DNA from: Clytia hemisphaerica
Taxonomy: Eukaryota; Cnidaria; Hydrozoa; Leptothecata; Clytiidae
Length of the DNA stretch: 64,000 nt
Direction: 5' to 3'
NCBI GenBank assembly: GCA_902728285.1
Contig: CACVBU010000498.1
Location: 496,001-560,000, forward strand
How positions within the stretch are numbered: position 1 is the first letter of the stretch; each line of letters starts with the position of its first letter. Shown one piece after another: positions 1 through 11,296 of the stretch. The notes beneath the pieces were generated by a model that saw only the letters and a list, made by a program, of their open reading frames with translations, had not been told where the DNA came from and did no database searches. A program made the translations under genes and the position numbers.

Positions 1-1019
1 GTTTTCTTAGGAAAGTCGTAAAAGATGTTCGACAGGACTTTACAGGCGAAGTTAAAGACGGTATCATTCAAGTGGTTGCTCCTGATAAAGCCTACTATCC
101 TAAGAATCTGGATAATTTGCCAAGACTTTTTGGTGATGAACAAGATCGAGTCCGCTGGAGATCGAAGCAGTGCCTCGATTATTCATATTTGTATTATTAC
201 TGTAAAGATATGGCGCAATATTTTGTTCAGCTTGAAGATGATATAATGGCTGTTGATGATTATATGGGGAAAATGCGGGAATTTATAACGAAAAACGAGA
301 AACTTCGTTGGTCGGTCCTTGAGTTCGGTGCCCGAGGATTTATCGGAATGACTTATCGGGGAGAACATCTAGAATCGTTGGCAAAGTTTACCAGATATTT
401 CTTTTGGACCATGCCAGTCGACTGGCTTTTTCGAGTTTATAACAATATCTTTTTATATCAAAATCCTAAGAGCTTTCGTACAAGCGAACCTTTGTTCTTA
501 CATATCGGAAAGTTCTCTTCCTTAGATGGCCAAACGAGGTCAAATCTTATAGATCTGCCACTGGTCGGGAGACGTCGATTTCAATTGAGAAACGGAAATC
601 CACCAGCTATCATCAAGTCTGACTTGAAAGACTTTTATATGAAGAATTTCTTAGAAAACCCATATTCCAAAAAAGGGGCGATGTGGAGTAAAACACCTCA
701 CAATGGAGATACTATTACAATTATGTTTAATTCGACTCAAAAAGTCAAAAGAATTGTTTTCGTCAGTGGGTTAGAAGATTATAAAAAAGACAGCTTCTAT
801 GAAACTGAATTATACATCTCTCAAATGAGAGGTAACGCGAATTCGAAATGTGGGAAGTTTGAGAAGGTGAAATTTTACAAAGAAGCAATAGTTGATATTA
901 CTTTTGATGAACCTAAAGAAAACGTTTGGTGTGTCAAACTGGAGTTGACAACTGTCAAGAAAACGAAAGGAATTCCAAACTGGTTGATTATTGAAGAAAT
1001 TGCTATTCTTATTAGTTGA
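1..1019 (+). CDS. MGAT4: MGAT4-like GnT-IV, copy 1, last exon, 5' partial
   Basis: The reading frame is open from base 3 to a TGA at 1017-1019 and matches the last exon of copies 2 and 3; upstream exons lie outside the window. GT54 enzymes (alpha-1,3-mannosyl-glycoprotein 4-beta-GlcNAc transferases) add a beta-1,4-GlcNAc branch to N-glycans in the Golgi. Family marks seen: DRVRWRSKQCLDY, the metal/sugar-nucleotide motif LEDD (EDD codons 234-242), the FLHIGKFSSLDGQ block and the C-terminal beta-rich (CBM-like) domain ending in NWLIIEEIAIL. Between about 520 and 800 this copy differs strongly from copies 2 and 3 (SNLIDLPLVGRRRFQ instead of KLEDLQDIPIVGRRQFQ), while both sides are nearly identical. 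It is probably functional because the frame is intact. Its acceptor specificity cannot be read from sequence. Confidence 0.9.
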   Translation, partial: FLRKVVKDVRQDFTGEVKDGIIQVVAPDKAYYPKNLDNLPRLFGDEQDRVRWRSKQCLDYSYLYYYCKDMAQYFVQLEDDIMAVDDYMGKMREFITKNEKLRWSVLEFGARGFIGMTYRGEHLESLAKFTRYFFWTMPVDWLFRVYNNIFLYQNPKSFRTSEPLFLHIGKFSSLDGQTRSNLIDLPLVGRRRFQLRNGNPPAIIKSDLKDFYMKNFLENPYSKKGAMWSKTPHNGDTITIMFNSTQKVKRIVFVSGLEDYKKDSFYETELYISQMRGNANSKCGKFEKVKFYKEAIVDITFDEPKENVWCVKLELTTVKKTKGIPNWLIIEEIAILIS

Positions 1020-1100
1020 TTTAAAATATCTATATACTAAGTGTATAACTACTATGTTTCGTCCTTTGGGCTTAGAATTCAATCTTATTACCCTCCCCCA
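1020..1100 (+). repeat. Duplicated 3' flank of copy 1 (matches 6410-6490)
   Basis: After the stop codons, copies 1 and 2 stay nearly identical for about 70 bp (from tttaaaatatctatatac to aattcaatctta) and then diverge. Copy 3 has an unrelated sequence after its stop. The duplication or conversion tract shared by copies 1 and 2 therefore runs past the coding region. Confidence 0.85.
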
Positions 1101-1179
1101 CCATCCAAAGGGCTTTATCGTGCACATCATAAGCCCTTTGGGTAGTAAAGGGGAAACTATAGACTGGTTTAATACCAAA

Positions 1180-1720
1180 GAACGAAAAATTGCCCCTTAT
1201 GACCGATCAAAACTCGAAAAATCGTATATTTCATGTTTTGTAACGTCATTTGGGCCCTAAATTACGTCATTGAAATGGTAATAAATTCTTTACTTCACTG
1301 AAATCAATTTGTCATTTACCCAAAAGATTCCCTCAATGATTTCCGATCCAATGCGCGGTCATCCATTGCTTAAATCCTTCTCAAACTCGAAATATTGTAT
1401 TTTTCAGGTTTTGATGACGTCATTGGACCCAAAATGTCTCAATTTGGATATATCATTTTTCGAAAGTTTCTATATACCCACTCTTACCCCTCCCAACTTA
1501 TTGTCCATTAAATTCCAGATCCAATGAGGGTTCAACGACCTCCCAACCGCTATCCAATCGCGCAATATCACAATTTTCCTGTTTTGATGACGTCTTCAAC
1601 TAAAAACGCCTGAAAATTCAGTCAAATTTCAAAGTCACACTCAAGCCTTATAGACCCTCTCATCATATTCTCCATAAAATTTTCGATCAAATGAGGGGTC
1701 ACCAACTTGAATGAAAATAT
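1180..1720. repeat. Diverged tandem repeat, period about 173 bp
   Basis: The block gttttg-a-tgacgtca-tt starts at 1235, 1408 and 1581, exactly 173 bp apart. A second block, gatccaatg, occurs near 1345 and 1518, with a looser copy near 1685. Units share about half to two thirds of their bases by eye. Each carries a CRE-like core (perfect TGACGTCA at 1415-1422; weaker versions elsewhere). Confidence 0.6.
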
Positions 1721-2160
1721 GAAATAGATGGCGTATCTTTTGCTGAACGAAAAATATATTTTTGGGAAATTTTTCGTTTCAAAATCTTGAAAATAATGGT
1801 TGTTGACCAAATTTTTCATTCGAATATTTTCGTAAAAAGAATCATAACTTTTGATACATCAATTTAGAAAATTGTTCCAAAAGATTTTAGATGGTCTTTA
1901 GAAAAAATTTGGAACAAAAAGGTTAATTACCCATTAAAACTAAGCATTTTTTGTAAAAGAGGGTACAACATTTTTTAAGGTTATAACGTCATTTTTGTAA
2001 ATTGTTAATTACTCTTGATAGAATAAATTCAGAAACAACTTATCCAGACAGTTTTTTTGTTAAAAGTGTCAAGGAGCTCCAAACAAAAGTTCTCTCTTCC
2101 AAACTCGTAACCGGCTGGTAACCGATCTCTTGACCATGGTCAGAGCCCTTAAATGTGATT
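1720..2160. repeat. Dispersed AT-rich repeat B, copy 1
   Basis: This segment matches 11960-12450 in order. Both contain a run near 'cataacttttgat', the string ggttaattacccattaaaact, 'aacgtcatttttg' and 'ggtcagagccc'. It has no coding potential. With the 173-bp tandem repeat it fills the space between copies 1 and 2. Confidence 0.6.
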
Positions 2161-2591
2161 TCATTGTTCTTCGAGGAATTTTCATTAAGAGCTTTCATAT
2201 GACCAAATATATTAATTAAATTGCATCAATCATCATTTTACTGTGTTTTTTAATGGAACAGATTAATTAGGCCTAGAAAATGCTTTGAAAAGTTTCTGTT
2301 TTATGTAAGTGTAGTTAGTATTAGAAACATCAAATGAATTAGATGAGTTTCTGATCGGCGTGAATTTTTGAAGAAATTTTTCATCGTCAAATGTTAAAGC
2401 TAAATCTAAGATAACTGGATGTCATATATCTTTTCTTTAATGTGGTAAAATAACCAGGCTATATAGTTGCGATGTGTCCAGATAAAAACGTGAAATTCGT
2501 GAAATTTCCATAACTTCATTGGGAATTATAATTTTTTATCTACTCTATAAATCAAAGCAGAAAAATTGTGGATAAAGTAAAGAAATCATTC

Positions 2592-5500
2592 ATGATGTGG
2601 AATACAATGTTCATCAGAAGGATTTTTCGTGTTTTGCAAGTTTTCATGTTCATATTTCTAATCGTTGTCAATGTGTCGTTTATTTTCCGTCGTTCTACAG
2701 AATCAGGTATGATCCACTTTCTAATATTGCAATATCACCCTTAATCATCCATACAAAATACTGTTTCTGTACCTGGACGGCCGACGGAGACATGCCACTG
2801 GAGTTTGACAAATTGACTCTGTCAAACATTTAGATATGAAATTGCCACATTCGACCAACCCGAGAAACTGTTAAATTCAAGGAATGAACTGATCTCGAAA
2901 TGTCGGCATGTGAATAAGCTCACCCTCAAACTCCACGACACCAAAGACTGAAATAACGTCAATTACTTTGACGAAGACTTTACAGTGCACAGTATATTTT
3001 TGTAAACTTGAAACGAATTTTTTGTATAGAATTTTTGACTGAAGATCGTGACGAAAAGTTGCGTGAAACTTTGAGTATCAAACAATTCTTATCTCAACTT
3101 CAATTTATTGTGTAGATATGAATCAAAAATGTTTCCCATTTTCTCCCTCTCAATTTATTCTCCTATGTCAGATCCACATCTTGAAAATAAGTAAGTTTAA
3201 TATCATGTCAGATATCTTCACATCCCTGCATCTGCATGGCAATATAACTAAACCATTAGTTAGCTCAGGCCGTAAGACTGTGCAACGGCGATGCAAAAAA
3301 GAATCTCACTCTAGCCAATATGCAAAACAGATTTCTAATGTCAAAAAAAAAGATGTTTAACGCAATTCAGCTTTAGATTCGAGCCCAAATCCTTTCTCGT
3401 ATAAATTATAATCCATGTGAGTCTTTCATGAATGTTTTGTGGATTGCTTAGCATAATGATAGATATCTCTAGGCGGGTTTTCTCACTAATGACTTTTTTT
3501 ATCAACATTTGATCTCACTTCACATAATTTCACTTAATTTAAGACATTAAATTGGCATCAGCAGAGTCTTTGATGAACGTACGGGTCAGCAATCGGTCTT
3601 CGAATCTGATGGTCAATGGGGATGTCATGAAGATATCCAAAGATTGGATGAAAAATGCAGATGTCGTCAAAAATCTTACAAACCCAGGTCTGGCTCACTA
3701 TAATTACTACTATATTTCAAAATTATCATGAAATGTCATTGAAAACAACTCTCTGTCACAGACCCACTGGGAATCCAGCCCTACTGGAAAATTTAACAAG
3801 AATTTCGTCCCCGGTGGGAAAATACCCTAGAATTTCAGCCCCACTGGGAAATTTCTGACTTCCCTATTCGAAATTCAGTATTTAAAAATTGCACTTCAAA
3901 ATCACCTCCACTAAATTTTTTAACCTCGGAACAATAGAATTTCTATACCCATTGGAATTTTGATAGGAATTTTGATCCCCGATGAGAAAAAAGTTCCACC
4001 GGGGCTTTTAGACAGAAATCTTTGAAATAATTTAGTGTGAAACCGTTCAAGTAACGAAGTCAACTTTTCAAAAAGTAACTTTACAGTGGTTGTTTTCCTG
4101 GCTATTATATAAACCTATCATCTTCTTGTGTTTCTCTGCACAATTAAGAGTGCTCAATACATAAGTAGAGCTTGTTACATAAAGATTTAAGAAACGGTGT
4201 ATTTCTTTTCAATACTTAAAGTTTCTTGCTTTCGCATTCATCAGTTGATTAGAAATAACTATCAAAACAAAATTCCACGTTTATTTAAAAAATTCAATAC
4301 AGCATCTTCATATAAAAAAATTGACGTCAATCTTTAGAATCGATGTTTTCAAGTAGGTGTTTGTTTATGTGCCGGCATTTTGAGATAAGTTCAGATCTAG
4401 AGTTCAGTAAATTGTCTTTGCGCAAAGATATTTCAAATTTTTCATTCAAACAAAGGTCACATTTCAGGCTGCTTCTGTTGAACGGTTTGCACTTTCTTAC
4501 AATTCGCCATGTAACTTTAGGGTTGGTCTGGTTACGAGAATGCCGCCAAAATTCGTTCGAGAGCTCGGTTTCATTTTCGTATTTGGCGTGGTTGAACGAT
4601 TTCTTGTGGTTCGCACATCGCTTTTGGAAGATTGTTTCTGCGAGACCGATGTAAATTTTTGGTGGTAAATTCTCGTCGTCTGTTGTCAGTGTGGCTTCGT
4701 AAACAGTGTTTTTAGCTAAGCAGTTACCGTTCATGGGGCATTGATTTTTGACGATGCAGTTGCATGTTTTGGTTGGTTGTACGATGTTTTGCTTTTTGAG
4801 TACTGCTTTGTTATGCCCATCGATGATGGCTTTCATGTTGGTCGTGCAGCTATAGCTAACTTTGACTGTATTCCGATTGAACAGCTTGTGGTATTTATGA
4901 TGACGAGGAAAGTGTTTGTCGATCAACTTCAAGAACTTTTGTGCGATATTTGTTTCGACCGATTTGCTGAAGGGAGGGTTAAACCATCATTTTGTAACCT
5001 TCTAATATGAATTTCTTTTCTTTTCAAAAGGTTTTGCTGGAATACACGACATTGAGAAGTATTTCAAGTCAAACAATTTGAAACTTGGTCAGAAACGAGT
5101 AGGGAAAGGTAAAATTATCTCCATACAAATATTTCTCCAGCCACTTCAATCTTTCCCAAAAGCCAAATTTCAATACAGGCAGCCTATCAGGGAAATGCAC
5201 GGTCGAATTCTTATGTATCCTATGAGTTTTCATCTTTCAGCTTTCGTTGTTTTTGGGATTCCAACCGTCAAGAGAAGTAAAGCTTATTACGTCATCCAAA
5301 CGGTATCCTCCTTGCTCAAACACATGAAAACTTCAGAAAGGAAAAATGTTGTCATCGTCATTTTTGTGGCAGATCTTGACGATAGTTTTCTTAGGAAAGT
5401 CGTAAAAGATGTCCGAGATAACTTTCCAGTCGAAGTTAAAGACGGTATCATTCAAGTGGTCGCTCCTGATAAAGCTTATTATCCTAAGAATCTGGATAAT

Positions 5501-6409
5501 TTGCCAAGACTGTTTGGCGATGAACAATATCGAGTCCGCTGGAGATCGAAGCAGTGCCTCGATTATTCATATTTGTATTATTACTGTAAAGATATGGCAC
5601 AATATTTTGTTCAACTTGAAGATGATATAATTGCTGTTGATGATTATATGGGGAAAATGCGGGAATTTATAACGAAAAACGAGAAACTTCGTTGGTCGGT
5701 CCTTGAGTTCGGTGCCCGAGGATTTATCGGAATGACTTATCGGGGTGAACATTTAGAATCGTTTGCAAAATTTGTCAGATATTTCCATTGGACCATGCCA
5801 GTTGATTTACTTTTTCGAGTTTATAATGATATCTACTTGTATAAAAATCCAAAGAATTTTCGCATAAAGAAACCTGTTTTCTTGCATGTCGGTAAATTCT
5901 CATCCTTGGATGGTCAAGTGAGAAAACTCGAGGATTTACAGGATATCCCGATAGTTGGTCGACGACAATTCCAATCGGTAAAAGGAAATCCCGTTGCAGA
6001 AATAGAATCAGATTTATCGGGATTCTATAAAAGCAATAAGTTAGAGAACCCATACTCGAGCAAAGGTGTAATGTGGGCAACAAAACCTAAGGATGGTGAC
6101 ACACTGACGATAATGTTTAATTCTCCACAGAAAATCAAGAGGATCTTTATCTCTAGCGGAATGGATGGACATAAAAAAGACTGCTTCCACGAAACTAAAC
6201 TATACATCTCTCAAATGAAAGGTAACGCGAATTCGAAATGTGGGAAGTTTGAGCTGGTGAAATTTTACAAAGAAGCAATAGTTGATATTACTTTTGATGA
6301 ACCTAAAAAAAATGTTCGGTGTGTCAAACTGGAGTTGACAGCTGTCCAGAAAACGAAAGGAATTCCAAACTGGTTGATTATTGAAGAAATTGCTATTCTT
6401 GTTAGTTGA
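2592..6409 (+). CDS. MGAT4: MGAT4-like GnT-IV, copy 2, four exons
   Basis: The exons are 2592-2706, 3544-3687, 5031-5108 and 5241-6409, joined by phase-1 GT..AG introns; the product is 501 residues (human MGAT4A is about 535). Exon 1 encodes a short basic stretch and a hydrophobic signal-anchor (VFMFIFLIVVNVSFIF, about residues 17-32) followed by RR, typical of a type II Golgi enzyme. Exons 2 and 3 form the stem. Exon 4 holds the catalytic domain (FGIPTVKRSKAYY, VRWRSKQCLDY, EDD at 5618-5626, FLHVGKFSSLDGQ) and the C-terminal lectin-like domain. The start is the first of two consecutive ATGs; either would keep the anchor. Intron 2 carries an antisense Penelope-like fragment. The 5' part of exon 4 and the 3' flank resemble copy 1, and the middle resembles copy 3, as expected after gene conversion. 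Confidence 0.93.
2707..3543 (+). other. Intron 1 of MGAT4-like copy 2
   Basis: The donor GTATGA is at 2707 and the acceptor ..TTTAAG precedes 3544. Small ORFs here (for example around 3118-3360) show no similarity I recognise. I see no repeat with clear boundaries. Confidence 0.7.
3688..4180 (+). other. Intron 2 of copy 2, part before the retroelement
   Basis: It contains a run of phrases built on 'ccactggga', 'ccggtggga' and 'ccccgatgag' (3760-4005), a degenerate repeat also hinted at in 9190-9270 and 9770-10170. No gene is seen. Confidence 0.4.
4180..5003 (-). mobile_element. Penelope-like retroelement fragment (GIY-YIG region)
   Basis: The minus-strand frame from about 4993 to 4327 encodes the C-terminal part of a Penelope-like element: NPPFSKSVETNI, FPRHHKYHKLFNRN, the GIY-YIG nuclease core KIYIGLAET followed by RCANHKKSFNH, then PKVTWRIVRKCKPFN and a Cys-containing end CRHINKHLLENIDSKD, with a stop at 4327-4329. 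A TGA just upstream of WFNPPF and the absence of any reverse transcriptase show a 5' truncation. The 3' tail (to about 4180) includes GAATGCGAAAGCAAGAAAC, typical of such 3' UTRs. It lies antisense in intron 2 of MGAT4 copy 2, ending within about 30 bp of the exon 3 acceptor. Confidence 0.88.
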
Positions 6410-6525
6410 TTTAAAATATCTATATACTAAGTGTATAACTACTATGTTTCGTCCTTTGGGCTTAGAATTCAATCTTATCAACCCCCTATTAACCTCCCCC
6501 ACATTTCTAAGGGCTTTATCGTGCG
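6410..6525 (+). repeat. Duplicated 3' flank of copy 2 (matches 1020-1100)
   Basis: This is nearly identical to 1020-1090, and a looser match continues through the shared gggctttatcgtgc to about 6525. It marks the 3' end of the segment shared by MGAT4-like copies 1 and 2. Confidence 0.8.
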
Positions 6526-6829
6526 CAGGTAACACTCCACTCGCGGTGGGTGCGACGACGATGGGATAAGAATTTACTTCAAATAACCGGGAGTTCAAAC
6601 AACTGAAATATTTGCTTTACAGGCAGATTTAAAATTTAACTTAATGGAATGGACTTTTTTGAAGGAATTCAGGCATTGCAGTTCAGTTGAGCATAATAAA
6701 CACAAAGAACTTTTGAAGGAATTGCTTGATGAGTATAAATAGCCATTACTAGGAATATTGAAACCTGATTTTTTAAGAAAAAAAGTGTCTTAATCGTAGA
6801 AAATCAATGTTCTCACTCTCGACAATCTC

Positions 6830-7039
6830 CCAATAAGAAAACTTCGAATGACTGAGGGTGATTTAGCCTATAATTGGCCCCAAGGGGAATAGAAATCTCT
6901 TCGAATAACTGAAATTTTGAATAACCGAAGTTCGAATAATCGAGAGTGTTTTTGCCTGAGTTGGGTAAGCAGATCCAAGGGGAACGCCCTCTCATTTCGA
7001 ATAACCGAATTATTCCAATAAGTCCGGGAGTCTACTGTA
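6830..7039 (-). mobile_element. Mariner/pogo-like MITE fragment (TAACTCGA family)
   Basis: The right end is tctactgta (7031-7039), which reads TACAGTAGACTCCCGG on the other strand, followed by repeated 'ttcgaataaccga'. The left terminus is not clear. It belongs with the copies at 20721, 43069, 61272, 62867 and 63470. Confidence 0.5.
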
Positions 7040-8435
7040 ATGAGTTATAGCCGTTAAAGCAAATACTTTGAATAACAAATAACTGCTTAAATTGTTTGTT
7101 TAAAGAACCATCGTTAACACGTCTGTTCTTTTATATTTTCTGCTTTGTAAAATAATTATAGATTTTGGACGCTTTTTCGTCACATTTGAAGTAACTCGGG
7201 TTTTCCGGGCCTCGTATACAGGTGATTAAATGAGTTTAAAAAAAATGATAAAAGAAATGCTAAAAAGGGACTTATCTTATATCTACATAATTGTAACCAA
7301 GATAAATTTAGTATGCAAATCACACTTTTTTCGTATTCATGTTGACAGAAATCTTTGATGGCTAGGCTTATTAAACTCATAGACTATTTACTATGAATGT
7401 GGAAGCCAAATAAGTGTCTTAAAACCGATTAACAAAATTTACAGTTCACTGCATTGTTGCGTGGAGATTGTATGCCATCATGTTAGACCATTTTGTACCA
7501 ATTGTAAGCGGTTAGTATCTTTGTCCCGAAAGTGGGGGAAGTCAATCAATGAGGTAAAGTTAACCTGATAGCAGCTGTTCGTAATTTCCTTACGTGTACG
7601 GTAAACCTCTGAAGACGCTTGAAAATTATACATCTGAGGAAAATAGTCCTCCCGCGGAAAATTCTACAACAAGAATCTTGTTGTGCTTCGGAAAGTTAAA
7701 AACGGATACGGCGCCCTAATCACGCAACTTTGTTGTCGTTTCTAGTCCTTTTAGACGAACGCGGTCCTTACGATTTCGAGATTGCGTATTCGTCAGATTG
7801 TTATGTTTTCACACATCGCTTTAGAGCTTCAGCGTGGTGTGCAGAAAACATTCACAATCTGATCTCAGGTTAGGTAAAGTTGGTACCAGCAGCAGGCAGG
7901 ACGTACAATCGCAAATGGTCAAGGTATCTTGTCAGGCTCCAAAAATATTTTGCAGGGTCAATAACCACAAAACTTTAAAAGCTTTTTCTGACAAAACGGT
8001 TGTGTTTTATAAGACCCTCGACCTTAGAGAGAGTTTTCTCTGTCGATTTTAACTCAATTTGTGTCCAAATATTTGAAAATCACAACACTTTGACTTTGAG
8101 AGAGGAAATTTCGATTTTCTTTAATTTTTGACCCTTAGAGAAACTCAATTTGCTTTTAAATGGTTTTTGTACCCCTTTGAGAGACTTTTGAGGATTAGAA
8201 AAAGAGATCCTTTATTAAGCGCTCACAGCTGCACATACCCGGCGGCCGGCCGACCCACCCGGTACTCATTTTCCTAAGTACCCCTCCCCCACTCCCGGCC
8301 GGGTTCGCAGTCAAAATCTTTTTACAAAAACCTTGTCTCTGATAAGGATTTACGCCTGAACAATACATACACGAGATTTTTCGAGCCAACCGGTTTTTGT
8401 ACCCCCTTGGGGTCCCTAGCGTGTAGGATGGACTA
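7040..8435. other. Intergenic, no gene recognised
   Basis: The sequence is unique-looking and AT-rich, with a GC-rich patch at 8220-8310 (ggcggccggccgaccc). Short ORFs lack recognisable motifs. At 8010-8180 the phrase 'agagaga..tttt' recurs several times, perhaps an old simple repeat. Confidence 0.5.
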
Positions 8436-8636
8436 GAGGAAAGAGAAATATTTATTTATTTATTTATTTATTTTATTTATTTTTATTTATTTATTTATTT
8501 TTTTTTCATAGTCTAGTACCTCTGGCGATATAACGTTAGTTCCTAGCGGGGGGAGGGACTATATTTTAAGTTTAAGTAATGTTTTGTAATATATGTTCGT
8601 AGTGTACAGTGTCGTTTTAATAAAGAAAAAAAAAAA
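8436..8636 (+). repeat. (TTTA)n tract and poly(A)-tailed 3' end
   Basis: A (TTTA)n/(T)n tract spans 8448-8510. It is followed by about 110 bp ending in tttaataaagaaaaaaaaaaaag (8614-8636), a polyadenylation signal directly joined to an A-run. This looks like the 3' end of a retroposed transcript or LINE; no upstream coding part is seen. Confidence 0.45.
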
Positions 8637-9179
8637 AGAGGAAAGAGTGAATGGAAGAGGGGTGTGGTTATAAAAAAAGAAGACATTCCAATGCATTCAA
8701 ATTAAAAGAATTATTTCAATGAAAATATTCGAATCTTTTGAATGGGATTCGAATAGAATGTTTACAAGTTGATCGGAAATCTTCACAAATTTTACAAACA
8801 AATTCAAATGATCTAGATACTTACGAGCAAGATGGGCACAAAGTTTATCCAGGTGAGATTTTCATGTGGGAGTAGTATTTTCCAATCCAGCTATACTTAT
8901 ACTAGAGCAGGTTGAAATTTAAGCATAATTTTCTGATCAAGAAGGGTTACTTTGTCGGTTTTTCCATTTGATAGAGGGTCCTGTCAGATATATGTGACAC
9001 AGGGGTGTGATAAACTCAGGAGCCTCAGGAGAGAGACACTCACAAAATGCAGGAGTAAACCTCCAAAAATGCGGGGGGTGGGTTACTCTTTTCACATGGA
9101 GGGTAAAGCCTGTAACACCTATGTTTATTTTCAATGGGTGGAAAATTTCACCATATTTAAGCAGAATTTAGAATCGGAC

Positions 9180-10190
9180 GGACACTGAGCAGATTTTTTC
9201 CCCGGTGGACATTACCCTGTGATGGATATTAACCCTACTAGAAGGCATTTCCACCGAAGAAAAAAATATCCTTCAGGGCATTTGCCTTTTTTCTACTTTT
9301 CTTTGACTTTGTATTACTGACATTTTGAATGATTCTTCTTTGGTGTCAAAATATTGCGGCGCATGGATATAATTTTGAGTTAACACTTTTCCCTCAGTTT
9401 GAAGAGCTCTATCATGTGATATAATATAATTATAAAAATATTAGTGCCTTTTTATGTTTCATCTTTATTTTATTTAGTATTTTCAACACTTTCTCTCCTT
9501 GAGGTCAGATCTCTGATCTTCACCATATATATTTTTTTAATTTGAAGACCCCCCAAAAATCATGAATTAATCAGGCCTTGCAATTTTGCCTGGAAACGCA
9601 AAAAATCGCCAATTACTCGTTACTTGCACGATAATATCGTCGAAACTTTTTGATTTTGGAATCTACATATACTAATTCGTGAGTTTCCATCAAAAAAAGT
9701 TAGTTCTAAGATGTGTGTCACGAAATGAAACATTTATCGACCTCAGCGCAGCGGGACTAATTTTTATTCGGGGAAATACCTGTTCGAGGAAAAAACCGTC
9801 GAAGAAATTTCCAATCGGGTAAATGTCCGTCGGTGTAATATCTGTCGGGCAAACAAGCGTTCGGGGGAAAGGTGTACAGGTGTACTATTCCTCAATTGAT
9901 GTTTCCCCGACCATTCAATCTAGTTTGCAGAATATGGCAAGTCTGCACTCGAGGAAAAATTCGGAAATACAAAGTTCCGCACTGGAAGAGTTTTGGTCCG
10001 GAAAAGTTGCACCTAACACTTGCATCTGAAAACCTCAAATTTTACACTCGACTTTTTCCGAGTTGTGTACTCGAGATCTTGAGAAAACGTGCCACACTCT
10101 GCAAACTGGGCGTTCATTTCCCGACGGCTGTTTCCCCGATCGGAGGTTCTCCTGCGCAGGTTTTTCCTAGTCTAGCAAGCTAGACGACTA
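9180..10190. repeat. Degenerate 'tttccccga/tcgggga'-rich repeat
   Basis: Short phrases such as 'attcggggaaatacc', 'tttccaatcggg', 'gttcgggggaaagg' and 'tttccccgatcgg' recur in both orientations through 9190-9270 and 9770-10150. They resemble the ends of the MITE at 12964-13137. The boundaries are not resolvable by eye. Confidence 0.35.
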
Positions 10191-10529
10191 ATTTATACAT
10201 AGTAGAAATAAAGTAAAAAGTAATGAAGGGAACAATTTTAGTTTATACAAACTAAATCCCATTAGTATTACACGCATTATAAACGACTCCAGTCTAGTTT
10301 TTCCAAGACCGGACTTTTCAGGTACCAGATAAGTGCTAAGAAAAATCATTGAAAACACGGAAAGACAGAAAAATCATTGAAAACTTTTCAATGTAATGCT
10401 ATTCATGAAATGTCAAAAATTTCATAAATTTTTGATCAAGCTAACTTTTTCAACAGAATATAGATATTTATAATTGTAACTAAGAATCTGAATGTTATCT
10501 TCACTAAGCTAAAGCTGTGTTTCAGTGGC

Positions 10530-10733
10530 CTATACACCTTTTCGATCGTAGTCGCGCGGTCAGGCGTGTGCCACTTTATTATTTAAATTACCACCCAAAA
10601 CTCGATCCAATCCTTTTTTAAACTTTTTTGTATTGTTTTTAGGTGTGAAAAAAAGACTGGAACGGTTTTAGGGTGGTAAAACGGACAAAAAATGGATGCA
10701 CGGCAATTGGCAGCTACGGTCGAAAAGGTGTAT
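10530..10733 (+). mobile_element. MITE E, copy 1 (TIR ATACACCTTTTCGA)
   Basis: The ends tatacaccttttcgatcgtag and ctacggtcgaaaaggtgtat are inverted repeats. The interior (gtcgcgcggtcaggcgtgtgcc, then ggttttagggtggtaaaacgg) matches a copy at 30501-30708. It is about 205 bp, has no coding capacity and directly abuts repeat D. Confidence 0.75.
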
Positions 10734-10746
10734 TTGACAGCGGTAG

Positions 10747-11296
10747 CTTTCAACTACCGTGAAAAGCACAGGCCAAAATCATATATTGACGCTGTGCGGA
10801 CGAATCAAGATTCTATTCATCGCGCAATCAACGAAGACAAAAGTAACCATGATGACCATCCAAGATCTTGGATGAGGTTCAAAGTTAGTGTTTTTATTCC
10901 CGTCGTTGAAAATACAACAAAAAATATCATCAATACTTTGTAAAAAGAGTCAGTGATAGAGAATCATAACATAAAGTCTGTCTATTATTTCGATTCAATT
11001 AAAAGTGACATTTCCATAATTAATAGTTTAGTAATTACTGTTATACATTTGGGGATCATGTAAAAGATTTCTTTCGAAAGAAACTCACTCTGATTACACT
11101 TGGAGGTTTCTGGGGAATTCGTAAATAGTAAACTGCATACTGATACAGTCTGCTAGACATTAATAAGGTAATATTTGCTCTTCATCTTTGATTCTTTCTA
11201 CAGTGATTAGATTGACACATGCGCGATAAAATTTCTATTATTGGTCTTCAGAGGTTAATATATTCTTTGAAAACTTAACCTCTGATACTCAGGGTA
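10747..11296 (+). repeat. Dispersed repeat D, copy 1
   Basis: About 550 bp matching 19048-19592 in the opposite orientation at high identity (from ccgtgaaaagcacagg through catccaagatcttggatgag to aacctctgatactcaggg). A short ORF at 10692-10943 spans the junction between MITE E and this repeat and is not a recognised protein. Confidence 0.85.

Noticed and set aside
4343-5010. + strand ORFs of 103 and 89 codons over the Penelope-like fragment
   Set aside because: Antisense of the recognised GIY-YIG coding frame.
5333-6207. Minus-strand ORFs under MGAT4 copies (also at 183-1178 and 16446-17196)
   Set aside because: Shadows of the conserved + strand exon; they recur only because the exon is duplicated.
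8448-8510. CRISPR-like or tandem-repeat array
   Set aside because: Simple (TTTA)n low-complexity DNA without spacers.
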